A stretch of 56,526 bases of DNA from positions 1-56,526 of the forward strand of contig JAGAMC010000006.1 of assembly GCA_017624915.1 (NCBI GenBank), written 5' to 3'. Every line of letters begins with the position of its first letter. Position 1 is the stretch's first letter. Source of the stretch: Oscillospiraceae bacterium. Its GTDB lineage: Bacteria > Bacillota > Clostridia > Oscillospirales > Oscillospiraceae. Made by a program: the position numbers and the translations under genes. Below are positions 8,036 through 15,183 of the stretch, one piece after another. Under the pieces are notes generated by a model, which saw only the letters and a program-made list of their open reading frames with translations, made no database searches and was not told the DNA's origin.

Positions 8036-9457
8036 TTATTCCTGGCCGGACCAACAGTAGGTGCAGACCTTATCACGATCCAGACCGATGGCCTCCAGCA
8101 CGCCGTCCAGAGACTGGTAGCCCAGGGAGTCGAAACCGAATTTTTTGCAGATGGTCTTGAGCATGCACTGACCGCGCTCGGTGCGGGCATCGGCGTATTC
8201 GTCCAGATGCTTCTGGCCCTCGTCTCCCTCCAGCTCCTGCACGGTGGTGCGGGTGAGCAGCTCCATTTCCGACTTGCTGCTGGAGAAGTTCAGGTACTTG
8301 CAGCCGTACATGATGGGCGGGCAGGCCGAGCGCATATGTACTTGCTTGGCGCCCGACTCGTAGAGGAACTCCACCGTCTCCTTAAGCTGAGTGCCCCGGA
8401 CGATGGAGTCGTCCACAAACAGCAGCTTTTTGCCCTGAATGAGCTCGGGGACAGGGTTCTGCTTCATCTTGGCCACCTGACTGCGTACCTTTTGGTTGTT
8501 TGGGGTGAAGGAGCGGGACCAGGTGGGAGTGTATTTGACAAAGGGACGGGCGAAGGGAACATGGCTTTCATTGGCGTAGCCGATGGCGTGGGGGATACCG
8601 GAGTCGGGTACGCCGGCCACAAAGTCCACATCCTGAGCGATGCCCTGTTCCCGGTCCGCTTTGGCCATGATCTCACCATTTTTGTAGCGCATGACTTCCA
8701 CATTCCTGCCCTCGTAATTGGAATTGGGATAGCCGTAGTAGGTCCACAGGAAGGCGCAGATCTTCATCTCCTTGCCGGGAGGGGAGAGCTGCTCAAAGCC
8801 GTCCGCGGTAAGCTTTACGATTTCACGGGGGCCGAGTTCGTAGGCATCCTCATAGCCCAGCTTGTGGTAGGCAAAGGATTCAAAGGATACGCAGCAGCCA
8901 TCCTCCCCCTGACCGATGAGCACAGGCAGGCGCCCTAACTTGTCCCGGGCGGCAATGATGCAATCCGGGGTGAGAATGAGGATGGTAGCAGAACCTTTGA
9001 TCTCGTCCTGAGCATGCAGGATGCCGTCCACCAGATTTTCCTTCTGGTTGATCAGGGCGGCGACCAGTTCGGTGGCATTGACCTTACCGGAGCTCATGGC
9101 CATGAACTGGTGACCGTGGTCGGAGAAGTATTTCTGAACGAGGTCCTCCGCATTGTTGATAATGCCCACGGTGGAAATGGCATACAGTCCTAGATGGGAG
9201 CGTACCAGCAGGGGCTGGGGATCGGTATCACTGATGCAGCCGATGCCGCTGCACCCATGGAATTCGGGCAGATCCTTCTCAAACTTGGTGCGGAAGGGGG
9301 TGTTTTCGATGTTGTGGATCTGACGATGGAACCCGTGCTCGGCGTCGTAGACGATCATGCCGCCTCTGCGGGTGCCCAGATGGGAGTGGTAGTCCACTCC
9401 AAAGAAAATATCAAGGGTCACATCGTGTTTGGCGATGGCCCCAAAGAAACCGCCCAT
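8036..9457 (-). CDS. purF: PurF-like amidophosphoribosyltransferase lacking the catalytic N-terminal cysteine
   Basis: 473 residues. PurF makes phosphoribosylamine from PRPP, the first committed step, normally using glutamine. The PRPP-binding loop is intact (LLFVDDSIVRGTQ, about residue 340) and CYCW-type cysteines (CTYCWSGQE) end the protein. The N-terminus reads MGGFFGAIAKHD, where ordinary PurF has Met then Cys-Gly-x-x-Gly with Cys1 as glutaminase nucleophile; here that position is Gly. The start is firm: AGGAGG lies 5 bases before the ATG and no in-frame upstream cysteine start is seen. It may use free ammonia or work with another glutaminase; that is inference. Confidence 0.85.
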   Translation of the reverse strand: MGGFFGAIAKHDVTLDIFFGVDYHSHLGTRRGGMIVYDAEHGFHRQIHNIENTPFRTKFEKDLPEFHGCSGIGCISDTDPQPLLVRSHLGLYAISTVGIINNAEDLVQKYFSDHGHQFMAMSSGKVNATELVAALINQKENLVDGILHAQDEIKGSATILILTPDCIIAARDKLGRLPVLIGQGEDGCCVSFESFAYHKLGYEDAYELGPREIVKLTADGFEQLSPPGKEMKICAFLWTYYGYPNSNYEGRNVEVMRYKNGEIMAKADREQGIAQDVDFVAGVPDSGIPHAIGYANESHVPFARPFVKYTPTWSRSFTPNNQKVRSQVAKMKQNPVPELIQGKKLLFVDDSIVRGTQLKETVEFLYESGAKQVHMRSACPPIMYGCKYLNFSSSKSEMELLTRTTVQELEGDEGQKHLDEYADARTERGQCMLKTICKKFGFDSLGYQSLDGVLEAIGLDRDKVCTYCWSGQE

Positions 9458-9490
9458 AAGGTCCTCCTGAAAGAAAGATCAGAAAATACA

Positions 9491-9528
9491 GTGCCGGCGC
9501 CGGAGGGAACACTCCCCCCGGTGCCGGA
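9491..9528 (-). terminator. GC-rich hairpin between purC and purF (weak terminator or processing site)
   Basis: A long near-perfect stem (GTGCCGGCGCCGGAGGG against CCCCCCGGTGCCGGAC with a small loop) fills most of the 91-base gap. In the gene direction it is followed only by a weak T-tract (TGTATTTTCT), so partial termination or mRNA stabilisation are both possible. Confidence 0.4.
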
Positions 9529-9548
9529 CAAACATATAATAAGGGAAA

Positions 9549-10235
9549 TCAGGCAAAGAACAGCTTGTTCAGGGTCATGGGGTCGATATACTCGCCGTTC
9601 TTGTACACGCGCATATTGCCGGAGGCCACCTCGTCGATGAGCATGACGCTGCCGTCGGGGGCATAGCCGAACTCGAACTTGATATCGTACAGCTCCATGC
9701 CCTTCTCGGCCAGATCGTCAGCCACGATCTTGGTGATCTTCTGGGTCATATCCTTCAGGTCCTCATACTGCTCGTCGGTCATCACACCGATGGCCACCAG
9801 AGCGTCCTTGGTGATCAGGGGATCGCCCTTGGCGTCGTCCTTCAGGGTGGTCTCCACGTAGGAGGGCAGGTCGGCACCGGACTCGATCAGGTCGCCGTAG
9901 CGGCGGATGAAGGAGCCAACGGCCTTGTTGCGGCAGATGACCTCCAGACCCTTGCCAAAGACCTTGGCGGGCAGGACTTCCATGGTGGTGTTGGCAAGGT
10001 CGGCGCTGACATAATGGGTCTTGATGCCGGCGGCGTTGATCTTTTCAAAGAAGTAGATGGACATGCGCAGGTTCACGTCGCCCACACCCTCAATGGTCAG
10101 GCCTACGGAGTTCTCGCCGGGATCGAACACACCGTCCTTGCCGGTGCAGTCGTCCTTGAATTTGAGCAGGCAGTTGCCGTTGGGCAGAGCGTAGACGTTC
10201 TTGGTCTTGCCGGTGTAAAGCAGTTTGTTTTCCAT
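9549..10235 (-). CDS. purC: SAICAR synthetase
   Basis: 228 residues. It ligates CAIR and aspartate to SAICAR using ATP. The signature [13 protein letters not shown] at the N-terminus, [27 protein letters not shown] and FEFGYAPDG with LIDEV are all present. The ATG at 10235 is 8 bases from GGGAGG; an in-frame ATG at 10277 lacks a good site. It is second in the operon, 38 bases after purE. Confidence 0.96.
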   Translation of the reverse strand: MENKLLYTGKTKNVYALPNGNCLLKFKDDCTGKDGVFDPGENSVGLTIEGVGDVNLRMSIYFFEKINAAGIKTHYVSADLANTTMEVLPAKVFGKGLEVICRNKAVGSFIRRYGDLIESGADLPSYVETTLKDDAKGDPLITKDALVAIGVMTDEQYEDLKDMTQKITKIVADDLAEKGMELYDIKFEFGYAPDGSVMLIDEVASGNMRVYKNGEYIDPMTLNKLFFA

Positions 10236-10273
10236 GATAAAATCCTCCCAAATAAGAATTGTGTGTTCAAATA

Positions 10274-10771
10274 TCAATTTTCCAGCTCAGCCTGGAGTTT
10301 AGCTTCTTTTTCCGCGATCTGTGCGGCCATCTTTTCCCGGGCGACATCCAGCCGGGCGGCCAGAGCGTCATCGGTGATGGCAAGCATCTGGGCGGCCAGT
10401 ACGGCGGCGTTTTTGGCGCCGTTAATGGCTACGGTGGCAACGGGGATCCCGCTGGGCATCTGGACCGTAGCCAGCAGTGCGTCCAGACCGTCCACGGCAC
10501 CGCCCTTCATGGGGATGCCGATGACAGGCAGGGTGGAGTTTCCGGCGAAAGCGCCGGCCAGATGGGCGGCCATGCCAGCCGCGCAGATGAGCACGCCAAA
10601 GCCGTTGGCACGGGCGTTTTTGGCAAAGTCAGCGGCGGCGGCGGGAGTGCGGTGGGCGCTGAGAATGTGGGCCTCGTAAGGAATGCCGAACTCCTTGAGC
10701 TGTGCGCAGGCGGACTTGACAACGGGCCAGTCGGAATCGGATCCCATGATAACAGCGACTTTCTTACTCAT
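10274..10771 (-). CDS. purE: N5-carboxyaminoimidazole ribonucleotide mutase
   Basis: 165 residues, class I PurE. The motifs GSDSDWPV and ILSAHRTP with a glycine-rich [11 protein letters not shown] are diagnostic. It converts N5-CAIR to CAIR. The partner purK is not seen in this window, so either it is elsewhere or direct carboxylation is used. The ATG follows GGAGG by 5 bases. This is the first enzyme gene of the operon and lies just behind the leader terminator. Confidence 0.95.
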   Translation of the reverse strand: MSKKVAVIMGSDSDWPVVKSACAQLKEFGIPYEAHILSAHRTPAAAADFAKNARANGFGVLICAAGMAAHLAGAFAGNSTLPVIGIPMKGGAVDGLDALLATVQMPSGIPVATVAINGAKNAAVLAAQMLAITDDALAARLDVAREKMAAQIAEKEAKLQAELEN

Positions 10772-10797
10772 ACATACCTCCGGAACATGAAATAAAT

Positions 10798-10829
10798 CAG
10801 GCTGCCCGCAGAGGGGTGCGGACAGCCTG
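10798..10829 (-). terminator. Leader terminator (putative attenuator) of the purine operon
   Basis: 13-bp stem with one G-T pair (CAGGCTGTCCGCA / TGCGGGCAGCCTG, loop CCCCTC) followed by ATTTATTTC on the minus strand. It starts 4 bases after the stop of the leader ORF and ends before the purE ribosome site, the arrangement expected for translation-dependent attenuation. Confidence 0.7.
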
Positions 10830-10833
10830 TGTG

Positions 10834-10905
10834 TTATCTTCCAGTTTTAGACGCATTGAGACCCTTGACAATAAAACAGCATGCATTGAGGTGAAAAACT
10901 GCCAT
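10834..10905 (-). CDS. Leader peptide ORF upstream of purE, 23 residues
   Basis: The ATG at 10905 is preceded by GGAGGAGG at ideal spacing (8 bases). The peptide begins MAVFHLNACCFIVKG and ends LNASKTGR. LNA occurs twice, encoded by direct repeats of CTCAATGC. It lies within the untranslated leader of the pur operon, between a consensus promoter and an intrinsic terminator whose 5' arm would be covered by a ribosome at the leader stop codon. No purine or PRPP riboswitch core was recognised in this leader. Expression is not proven; the strong ribosome site and placement are the evidence. Confidence 0.6.
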   Translation of the reverse strand: MAVFHLNACCFIVKGLNASKTGR

Positions 10906-10937
10906 TTCAAGTGCCTCCTCCATATGATCAGGGTTAT

Positions 10938-10966
10938 ATTTTATCGAAAATAAAAGGATTTTGCAA
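10938..10966 (-). promoter_or_regulatory. Promoter of the purine operon
   Basis: Minus strand: -35 TTGCAA (10961-10966), 17-base spacer, -10 TAAAAT (10938-10943). It predicts a leader of about 155 bases before purE. Confidence 0.7.
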
Positions 10967-11032
10967 GAGGTGTTGGAAAATTCGTAGGCTTGACCAAGGT
11001 GGGGGAGAAAAAGGCGGGGCACATGGTCAAAC

Positions 11033-12121
11033 TTACAGAAGACCCACGGTCTCCAACAGCTGCACCACCTGGTCGGCACGTTTTGTCCACGCTGCCTGCT
11101 CGCCGTAGTTCCGGCGGCGGTCTGCCACCCAGGAGCGGTCCTCCGCCAGGGCCCGCTCACACAGTTCCACAAAGGCCTGCTCGGTATAAGCGCCGTAGAC
11201 CACGTCGGGGAACATCTCCACCTGGTCCGGCCAGAGCATGGAGACAATGGGGGTTCCGGTGGACAGGTACTCGTAAATGCGGCTGGGCACGATGTCGCTG
11301 TACGGCGCATCCTCCCGCAGCAGGTTGATGCACACCTGACTTCTGGCCAGCCAGTCCGGCAGATCCATCAAAGGCTGCGGCCCGGCCAGAATTACATTGG
11401 AGAACCGCCTGAGCCGCTTCAGGTAGGGGTTGTCCCGGTCCACCCGGCCTACCAGCAAAAAGGTCCACTCCGGCTTTTTGGCGGCGGCATAGACCACCGG
11501 GGCCAGATTCAGGTCGGCATAGACGGTGCCGGACCAGCAGAAAATGGGGGTATCAATGTCGGGCAGGAGCCTGTCGGCGTTGTTGCTGCCGTGGGAAAAC
11601 AGGGAGTAGTTTACCCCGTTGGGCAGCAGGGCGATGTTGGCCGAGCAGGGGCTGAGCTGTTCCAGAAGGTCCGGCGAGGCGGCAAAGACCACGTCGGCGG
11701 CGCGGGCAAGACTGCCCTCCCAGTGGTCGGGAAGATCGGCCCAGTCCCGGTCACAGTCGTAGACCAGTGTGTTGTAGGATAGGTGATCCAGCAGATGAAC
11801 ATGGACGGGGGAGGTGGCCCACAGCAGATAGTCCCGCACACGGTGGCGGTCCAGCTGCTTTTGGATGAAGCGGGCCTGACGGCGCTGACCCATGCGGAAC
11901 AGGGGCAGATAGCGCTCGTCCTCCGTTGGGGCGGGGGGCAGGGTATACACGGTTATCTCCGGACGCACACGCCGTCCTGCCTTGCGCCAACTGCGGTCGG
12001 AACGGCCGGAGGCCGGCTCGAAGAACAGTACATGCACGCCCCTCATACGGGTCATGAGGTGCTGCGTGCGGGAGGGGATACTGCGCCACGGCTTACAGGA
12101 CAGACAGACGATCTGTTTCAC
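11033..12121 (-). CDS. Glycosyltransferase family 4-like protein, TuaH type
   Basis: 362 residues, probably cytoplasmic or membrane-associated, acting on cell-surface glycans. Features: LSCKPWRSIPSRTQHLM at the N-terminus, LVYDCDRDWADLPDH (the region where TuaH-like enzymes carry an acidic cluster), LPNGVNYSLFS, FLLVGRVD, and the nucleotide-sugar-binding segment SRIYEYLSTGTPIVSM with the conserved Glu. The start is GTG at 12121 with AAGGAGG 7 bases before it; the much longer open frame upstream has no coding character. Donor and acceptor sugars cannot be told. It is monocistronic and diverges from the PAP2 gene. Confidence 0.85.
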   Translation of the reverse strand: MKQIVCLSCKPWRSIPSRTQHLMTRMRGVHVLFFEPASGRSDRSWRKAGRRVRPEITVYTLPPAPTEDERYLPLFRMGQRRQARFIQKQLDRHRVRDYLLWATSPVHVHLLDHLSYNTLVYDCDRDWADLPDHWEGSLARAADVVFAASPDLLEQLSPCSANIALLPNGVNYSLFSHGSNNADRLLPDIDTPIFCWSGTVYADLNLAPVVYAAAKKPEWTFLLVGRVDRDNPYLKRLRRFSNVILAGPQPLMDLPDWLARSQVCINLLREDAPYSDIVPSRIYEYLSTGTPIVSMLWPDQVEMFPDVVYGAYTEQAFVELCERALAEDRSWVADRRRNYGEQAAWTKRADQVVQLLETVGLL

Positions 12122-12283
12122 GTTATACCCTCCTTCCCGCAAGGCGGCCTGTTTGGCTTGCCTGATGCATAAAATTGGATTATACTCTGAAGTGTAGGCG
12201 CGGCTGCCTAAACTTCTCCTTATAATTATAATAGTCAGGCAATGCGCGGTCAAGAGCGCAGGAGCGATCAAAGGCGGAGGGAC

Positions 12284-12847
12284 GTGAATTTTTTGCTGGG
12301 ATTTCTGAGTGAGGCGGAGGGACCCGTGCTTTTGTGGATACAGGAGCACATTCGCTGTGCAGGATTGGACGCACTTGCGGTGGGATTTACCTCTCTGGGC
12401 AACGGGGGGATGATCTGGATCGCCCTGAGCCTTGTAATGCTGTGCTTCAAACGCACCAGGCGGGCGGGAGTGGCCGGATTGCTTGCACTGGCAGTGGGGT
12501 TTGTGCTGACCAACCTGACAGTCAAGCCGCTGGTGGGCCGCCTCCGTCCGTGGCTGACGGTGGAGGGGCTGAGCGCTCTTGTGGCCGAGCATGATCCGAA
12601 CTCCTTTCCCTCCGGCCATACCTGTGCGGCCTTTGCCGCCGCCTGTGCATGGCGGCCGCACCTGCCCAAATGGTGGGGGAGAGCAGCTCTTGGGGCGGCA
12701 GCACTTATGGGGCTGTCGCGGCTGTATGTAGGGGTGCATTTTCCCACGGATGTGCTGGCGGGTGCGCTGGCGGGCGTGCTGAGCGGATGGCTGGCCCGGC
12801 GGATCTATGAGTATTGCTGCACAAACATGCCCCGGAGAAAGACATAA
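12284..12847 (+). CDS. PAP2-family membrane phosphatase
   Basis: About 187 residues with several membrane segments. All three PAP2 motifs are present: KPLVGRLRP, PSGHT and SRLYVGVHFPTDV, the catalytic and phosphate-binding residues of acid phosphatase/undecaprenyl-pyrophosphatase-like enzymes. It probably dephosphorylates a lipid phosphate outside the membrane. I prefer the GTG at 12284, because the 14 residues before it are highly charged and family members start at the hydrophobic segment; an ATG at 12242 is the alternative. A TATAAT at 12227-12232 could be its -10 element. It ends in a shared terminator. Confidence 0.85.
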   Translation: MNFLLGFLSEAEGPVLLWIQEHIRCAGLDALAVGFTSLGNGGMIWIALSLVMLCFKRTRRAGVAGLLALAVGFVLTNLTVKPLVGRLRPWLTVEGLSALVAEHDPNSFPSGHTCAAFAAACAWRPHLPKWWGRAALGAAALMGLSRLYVGVHFPTDVLAGALAGVLSGWLARRIYEYCCTNMPRRKT

Positions 12848-12882
12848 AAAACTGCCTTGCACTTACTGTGCAAGGCAGTTTT
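12848..12882. terminator. Bidirectional intrinsic terminator
   Basis: 15-bp stem AAAACTGCCTTGCAC / GTGCAAGGCAGTTTT with a 5-base loop, between the convergent PAP2 and PAQR genes. Confidence 0.9.
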
Positions 12883-12883
12883 C

Positions 12884-13600
12884 TTACATAGCGGCTACGA
12901 ACCTGTACATGAAAAGAAAGTGGCAGAAACTGCCCAGCAGGATGAACACATGGAAGATCTCGTGACAGCCGAAACGGGGGTTGTTTCTGCCCGGCCACTT
13001 CAGAGCATACAGCACGCCGCCGATGGAGTAGAACACACCGCCGGTCACAAGCCAGAACATCCCCGCTGCAGGCAGGGCGGAACTCAGAGGTTTCAGTGCG
13101 AACACCGCCAGCCACCCCATGCACAGATACACCCCGGCGGCCAGCCAGCGCGGCGCGGTGATCCACGCCAGAGACAGAAAGATCCCGGCGGCTGCGAACA
13201 GCCACACAGCTGTCAGCAGGGCAGGACCACAGCTGCCTGCCAGCGAAATCAGGCATACGGGGGTGTAGCTGCCCGCAATGAGCAGGCAGATGGTGCAGTG
13301 GTCCAGTTTGCGAAGCAGGCGGCGGCCGGGGACGGGGGTGCGCAGGCAGTGATAAAGGGTGCTGGCGGTATACAGGGCGGTCATGGACAGCCCGTAAATC
13401 GCAAAGGCGGCTGTTTGCTGCGGGCCGCTCGCCCGCAGCAGCAGAAAGAACATGCCCACGGCGGACAGCACAGCACCCAAGCCGTGGGTGATGGCAGACC
13501 AGGGCCGCAGGGCATCGTAGGGATGGCGTCCGCCCCCGGACAGGCGGCGCGGACGTGCGGAGCGGGCGGAGGAGAGGGAAACGGCGGTGACGTGCTGCAT
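12884..13600 (-). CDS. PAQR/hemolysin III family membrane protein
   Basis: 238 residues with about seven membrane segments. It shows the family metal-site motifs: STLYHC (Ser/His), LDHCTICLLIAGSYTP (Asp/His) and HEIFHVFILLGSFCHF (two His). Members have been linked to membrane homeostasis or hemolysin activity; the bacterial role is poorly defined. The ATG at 13600 has AAAGGAG 5 bases upstream and is preferred to ATGs at 13615 and 13642, since AAAGGAG itself overlaps the earlier candidates. Confidence 0.88.
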   Translation of the reverse strand: MQHVTAVSLSSARSARPRRLSGGGRHPYDALRPWSAITHGLGAVLSAVGMFFLLLRASGPQQTAAFAIYGLSMTALYTASTLYHCLRTPVPGRRLLRKLDHCTICLLIAGSYTPVCLISLAGSCGPALLTAVWLFAAAGIFLSLAWITAPRWLAAGVYLCMGWLAVFALKPLSSALPAAGMFWLVTGGVFYSIGGVLYALKWPGRNNPRFGCHEIFHVFILLGSFCHFLFMYRFVAAM

Positions 13601-13744
13601 AGAGGCTCCTTTCATATACGAAGACGGGAACTTACTGCACACAGTATAACCGCTTTTTTGAATTCAATCAATATGCAAAACCACCAAATATAATATTAAA
13701 TATTATTTGATGGAGTGAAAGAAATGGGAAAATAAGCCGATGTG

Positions 13745-13784
13745 CGCAAAAAGAAAGGAACGGACTGCTGACAGTCCGTTCCTT
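13745..13784 (-). terminator. Terminator of the infC-rpmI-rplT operon
   Basis: 12-bp perfect stem AAGGAACGGACT / AGTCCGTTCCTT (13755-13784) followed on the minus strand by TTCTTTTT. Confidence 0.9.
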
Positions 13785-13802
13785 GTAAAAAATATGAAGA
13801 AA

Positions 13803-14159
13803 TCAGGCCAGGGCCTTCTTGGCGGTCTCCACCAGCTGGGTGAAGGCGGCCTTGTCGTTGACGGCCAGCTCAGCCAGCATCTTGCGGTTGATGGCGATGC
13901 CGGCCTTCTTCAGACCGTTCATAAAGCTGGAATAGTTCATGCCGTTCATCTTGCAGCCGGCATTGATGCGGGTGATCCACAGCTGACGGAAGTCGCGCTT
14001 CTTCAGCTTGCGGCCGGTGTAGGCGTAGGTCAGAGACTTCATGACCGCCTGGTTGGCCATCTTGTAGTGCTTGGACTTGGAGCCCCAGTAGCCCTTGGCC
14101 AGCTTCAGGATCTTGTTTCTTCTCTTGCGCGTCATCATCGCGCCCTTAACTCTTGCCAT
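13803..14159 (-). CDS. rplT: 50S ribosomal protein L20
   Basis: 118 residues, full length. [20 protein letters not shown] and the basic N-terminus are the L20 signature; L20 binds 23S rRNA early in 50S assembly and in many bacteria represses its own operon. It is the last gene in the conserved order infC-rpmI-rplT, 20 bases after rpmI. Confidence 0.98.
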   Translation of the reverse strand: MARVKGAMMTRKRRNKILKLAKGYWGSKSKHYKMANQAVMKSLTYAYTGRKLKKRDFRQLWITRINAGCKMNGMNYSSFMNGLKKAGIAINRKMLAELAVNDKAAFTQLVETAKKALA

Positions 14160-14179
14160 TGTTGTCTACCTCCCTTTCC

Positions 14180-14383
14180 TTATTTGTACAGGATCAAGCG
14201 CTTGATTGCTGCCTCGTTGGTCTTGTCAGCGTAGGCAGTACCGCGCAGGTGGCGCTTGAGCTTGGTGGTCTTGCCGTGGCCGTTCAGCAGGTGACGCTTC
14301 TTGGTCATGGCGCGCTTGACTTTGCCGGATTTGGTGAGGGAGAAGCGCTTCTTGGCGCCGCTATGAGTTTTGATCTTCGGCAT
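14180..14383 (-). CDS. rpmI: 50S ribosomal protein L35
   Basis: 67 residues. MPKIKTHSGAKKRFSLT and the C-terminal GTAYADKTNE are typical of L35, a small basic protein of the large subunit. It lies between infC and rplT with short gaps. Confidence 0.98.
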   Translation of the reverse strand: MPKIKTHSGAKKRFSLTKSGKVKRAMTKKRHLLNGHGKTTKLKRHLRGTAYADKTNEAAIKRLILYK

Positions 14384-14401
14384 AACAGAAATCTCCTTTT
14401 C

Positions 14402-14932
14402 TTATTTCTTGGTCTCTTTTGCAGATTTGGGGGACAGGAAGATGGACATATGCCGACCTTCCAGTTTGGGTGCCTTGTCCAGAGAGGCGACCTCGGCACA
14501 GTCCTCGGCGAATTTGACCAGCAGGCCCTGACCGATGTCGGTGTGGGCCATCTCACGGCCGCGGAAGCGGACTGTTACCTTGACGCGGTTTCCCTCGCTG
14601 AGGAACTTCTGCGCACTGCGCAGCTTCACATTGAAGTCGTTGACGTCAATGCTGGGGGACATGCGGACCTCTTTGATCTCCACCACGCGCTGGTTCTTGC
14701 GGGCTTCCTTCTCGCGCTTGGTCTGCTCGAAGCGGAACTTGCCGTAGTCCATGACCTTGCAGACAGGGGGGACGGCATTGGGAGAGATCTTGACCAGATC
14801 CAGTCCCTGCTCTTCGGCCAGCTTCAGGGCGTCCTGCGCGGACATGATGCCCAGCTGCTCGCCGGTCTCGGAGATCAGGCGGACCTCGCTGTCACGGATG
14901 TCTTCGTTGATCTGATGACCTGTGTTAGCGAT
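14402..14932 (-). CDS. infC: Translation initiation factor IF-3, ATC start codon
   Basis: 176 residues. It binds the 30S subunit, monitors start-codon pairing and prevents premature joining of 50S. Motifs: INEDIRDSEVRLI, SPNAVPPVCKVMDYGKFR, and EIKEVRMSPSID with VKVTVRFRGRE. No ATG, GTG or TTG fits: the ATC at 14932 lies 9 bases from GGAGG and gives I-A-N-T-G-H-Q, the normal family start. infC is known for rare start codons that IF-3 itself discriminates against, so autoregulation is likely. It is the first gene of the operon, behind a leader with a terminator. Confidence 0.93.
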   Translation of the reverse strand: MANTGHQINEDIRDSEVRLISETGEQLGIMSAQDALKLAEEQGLDLVKISPNAVPPVCKVMDYGKFRFEQTKREKEARKNQRVVEIKEVRMSPSIDVNDFNVKLRSAQKFLSEGNRVKVTVRFRGREMAHTDIGQGLLVKFAEDCAEVASLDKAPKLEGRHMSIFLSPKSAKETKK

Positions 14933-14950
14933 GGGAAAGCACCTCCAAAC

Positions 14951-14987
14951 AAAAAAATAAGTGCGGCAGCCGAAACGGCACCCGCAC
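14951..14987 (-). terminator. Leader terminator (attenuator) upstream of infC
   Basis: Minus-strand stem GTGCGGGTGCCG / CGGCTGCCGCAC with a 2-base internal loop, followed by TTATTTTTTTG, immediately before the infC ribosome site. A second small hairpin (CGCCG...CGGCG) lies just upstream. Position is like the L20-controlled leader terminators known in Bacillus, but the sequence match to that leader was not tested. Confidence 0.7.
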
Positions 14988-15094
14988 ACATCGAAAACAA
15001 CGCCGAAAATTCCGGCGAAATCGTTCCATGTTGACCCTTGAGCCTGCGGCCTGGGGTGAGGACGGGGACCGTTCCTGCTTTGTTTTGCTTTGAC

Positions 15095-15123
15095 AGTATA
15101 ACAGCAACAGGGCCGCTTGTCAA
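15095..15123 (-). promoter_or_regulatory. Promoter of infC-rpmI-rplT
   Basis: Minus strand: consensus -35 TTGACA (15118-15123), 17-base spacer, -10 TATACT (15095-15100). The predicted leader to infC is about 155 bases. Confidence 0.85.
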
Positions 15124-15134
15124 CAGTAAATTTG

Positions 15135-15173
15135 AAAAATAAACTGCAGCCGGAGGGAGGACCCTCCGGCTGC
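15135..15173 (-). terminator. Terminator of lysC
   Basis: 12-bp perfect stem GCAGCCGGAGGG / CCCTCCGGCTGC (15146-15173) followed on the minus strand by AGTTTATTTTTC. Confidence 0.9.
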
Positions 15174-15183
15174 GGATGTTATG

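Noticed and set aside
10772-10937. Purine or PRPP riboswitch in the purE leader
   Set aside because: The three-way junction core of the purine aptamer and the ykkC/PRPP conserved blocks were not found, and most of the leader is taken up by the small ORF.
14925-15029. Arg-rich 34-codon ORF (begins MERFRRNFRRCFRCVR) in the infC leader
   Set aside because: It has no clear ribosome site, overlaps the terminator hairpin and the infC start, and its arginines follow from the GC-rich stems. A regulatory peptide is not supported.
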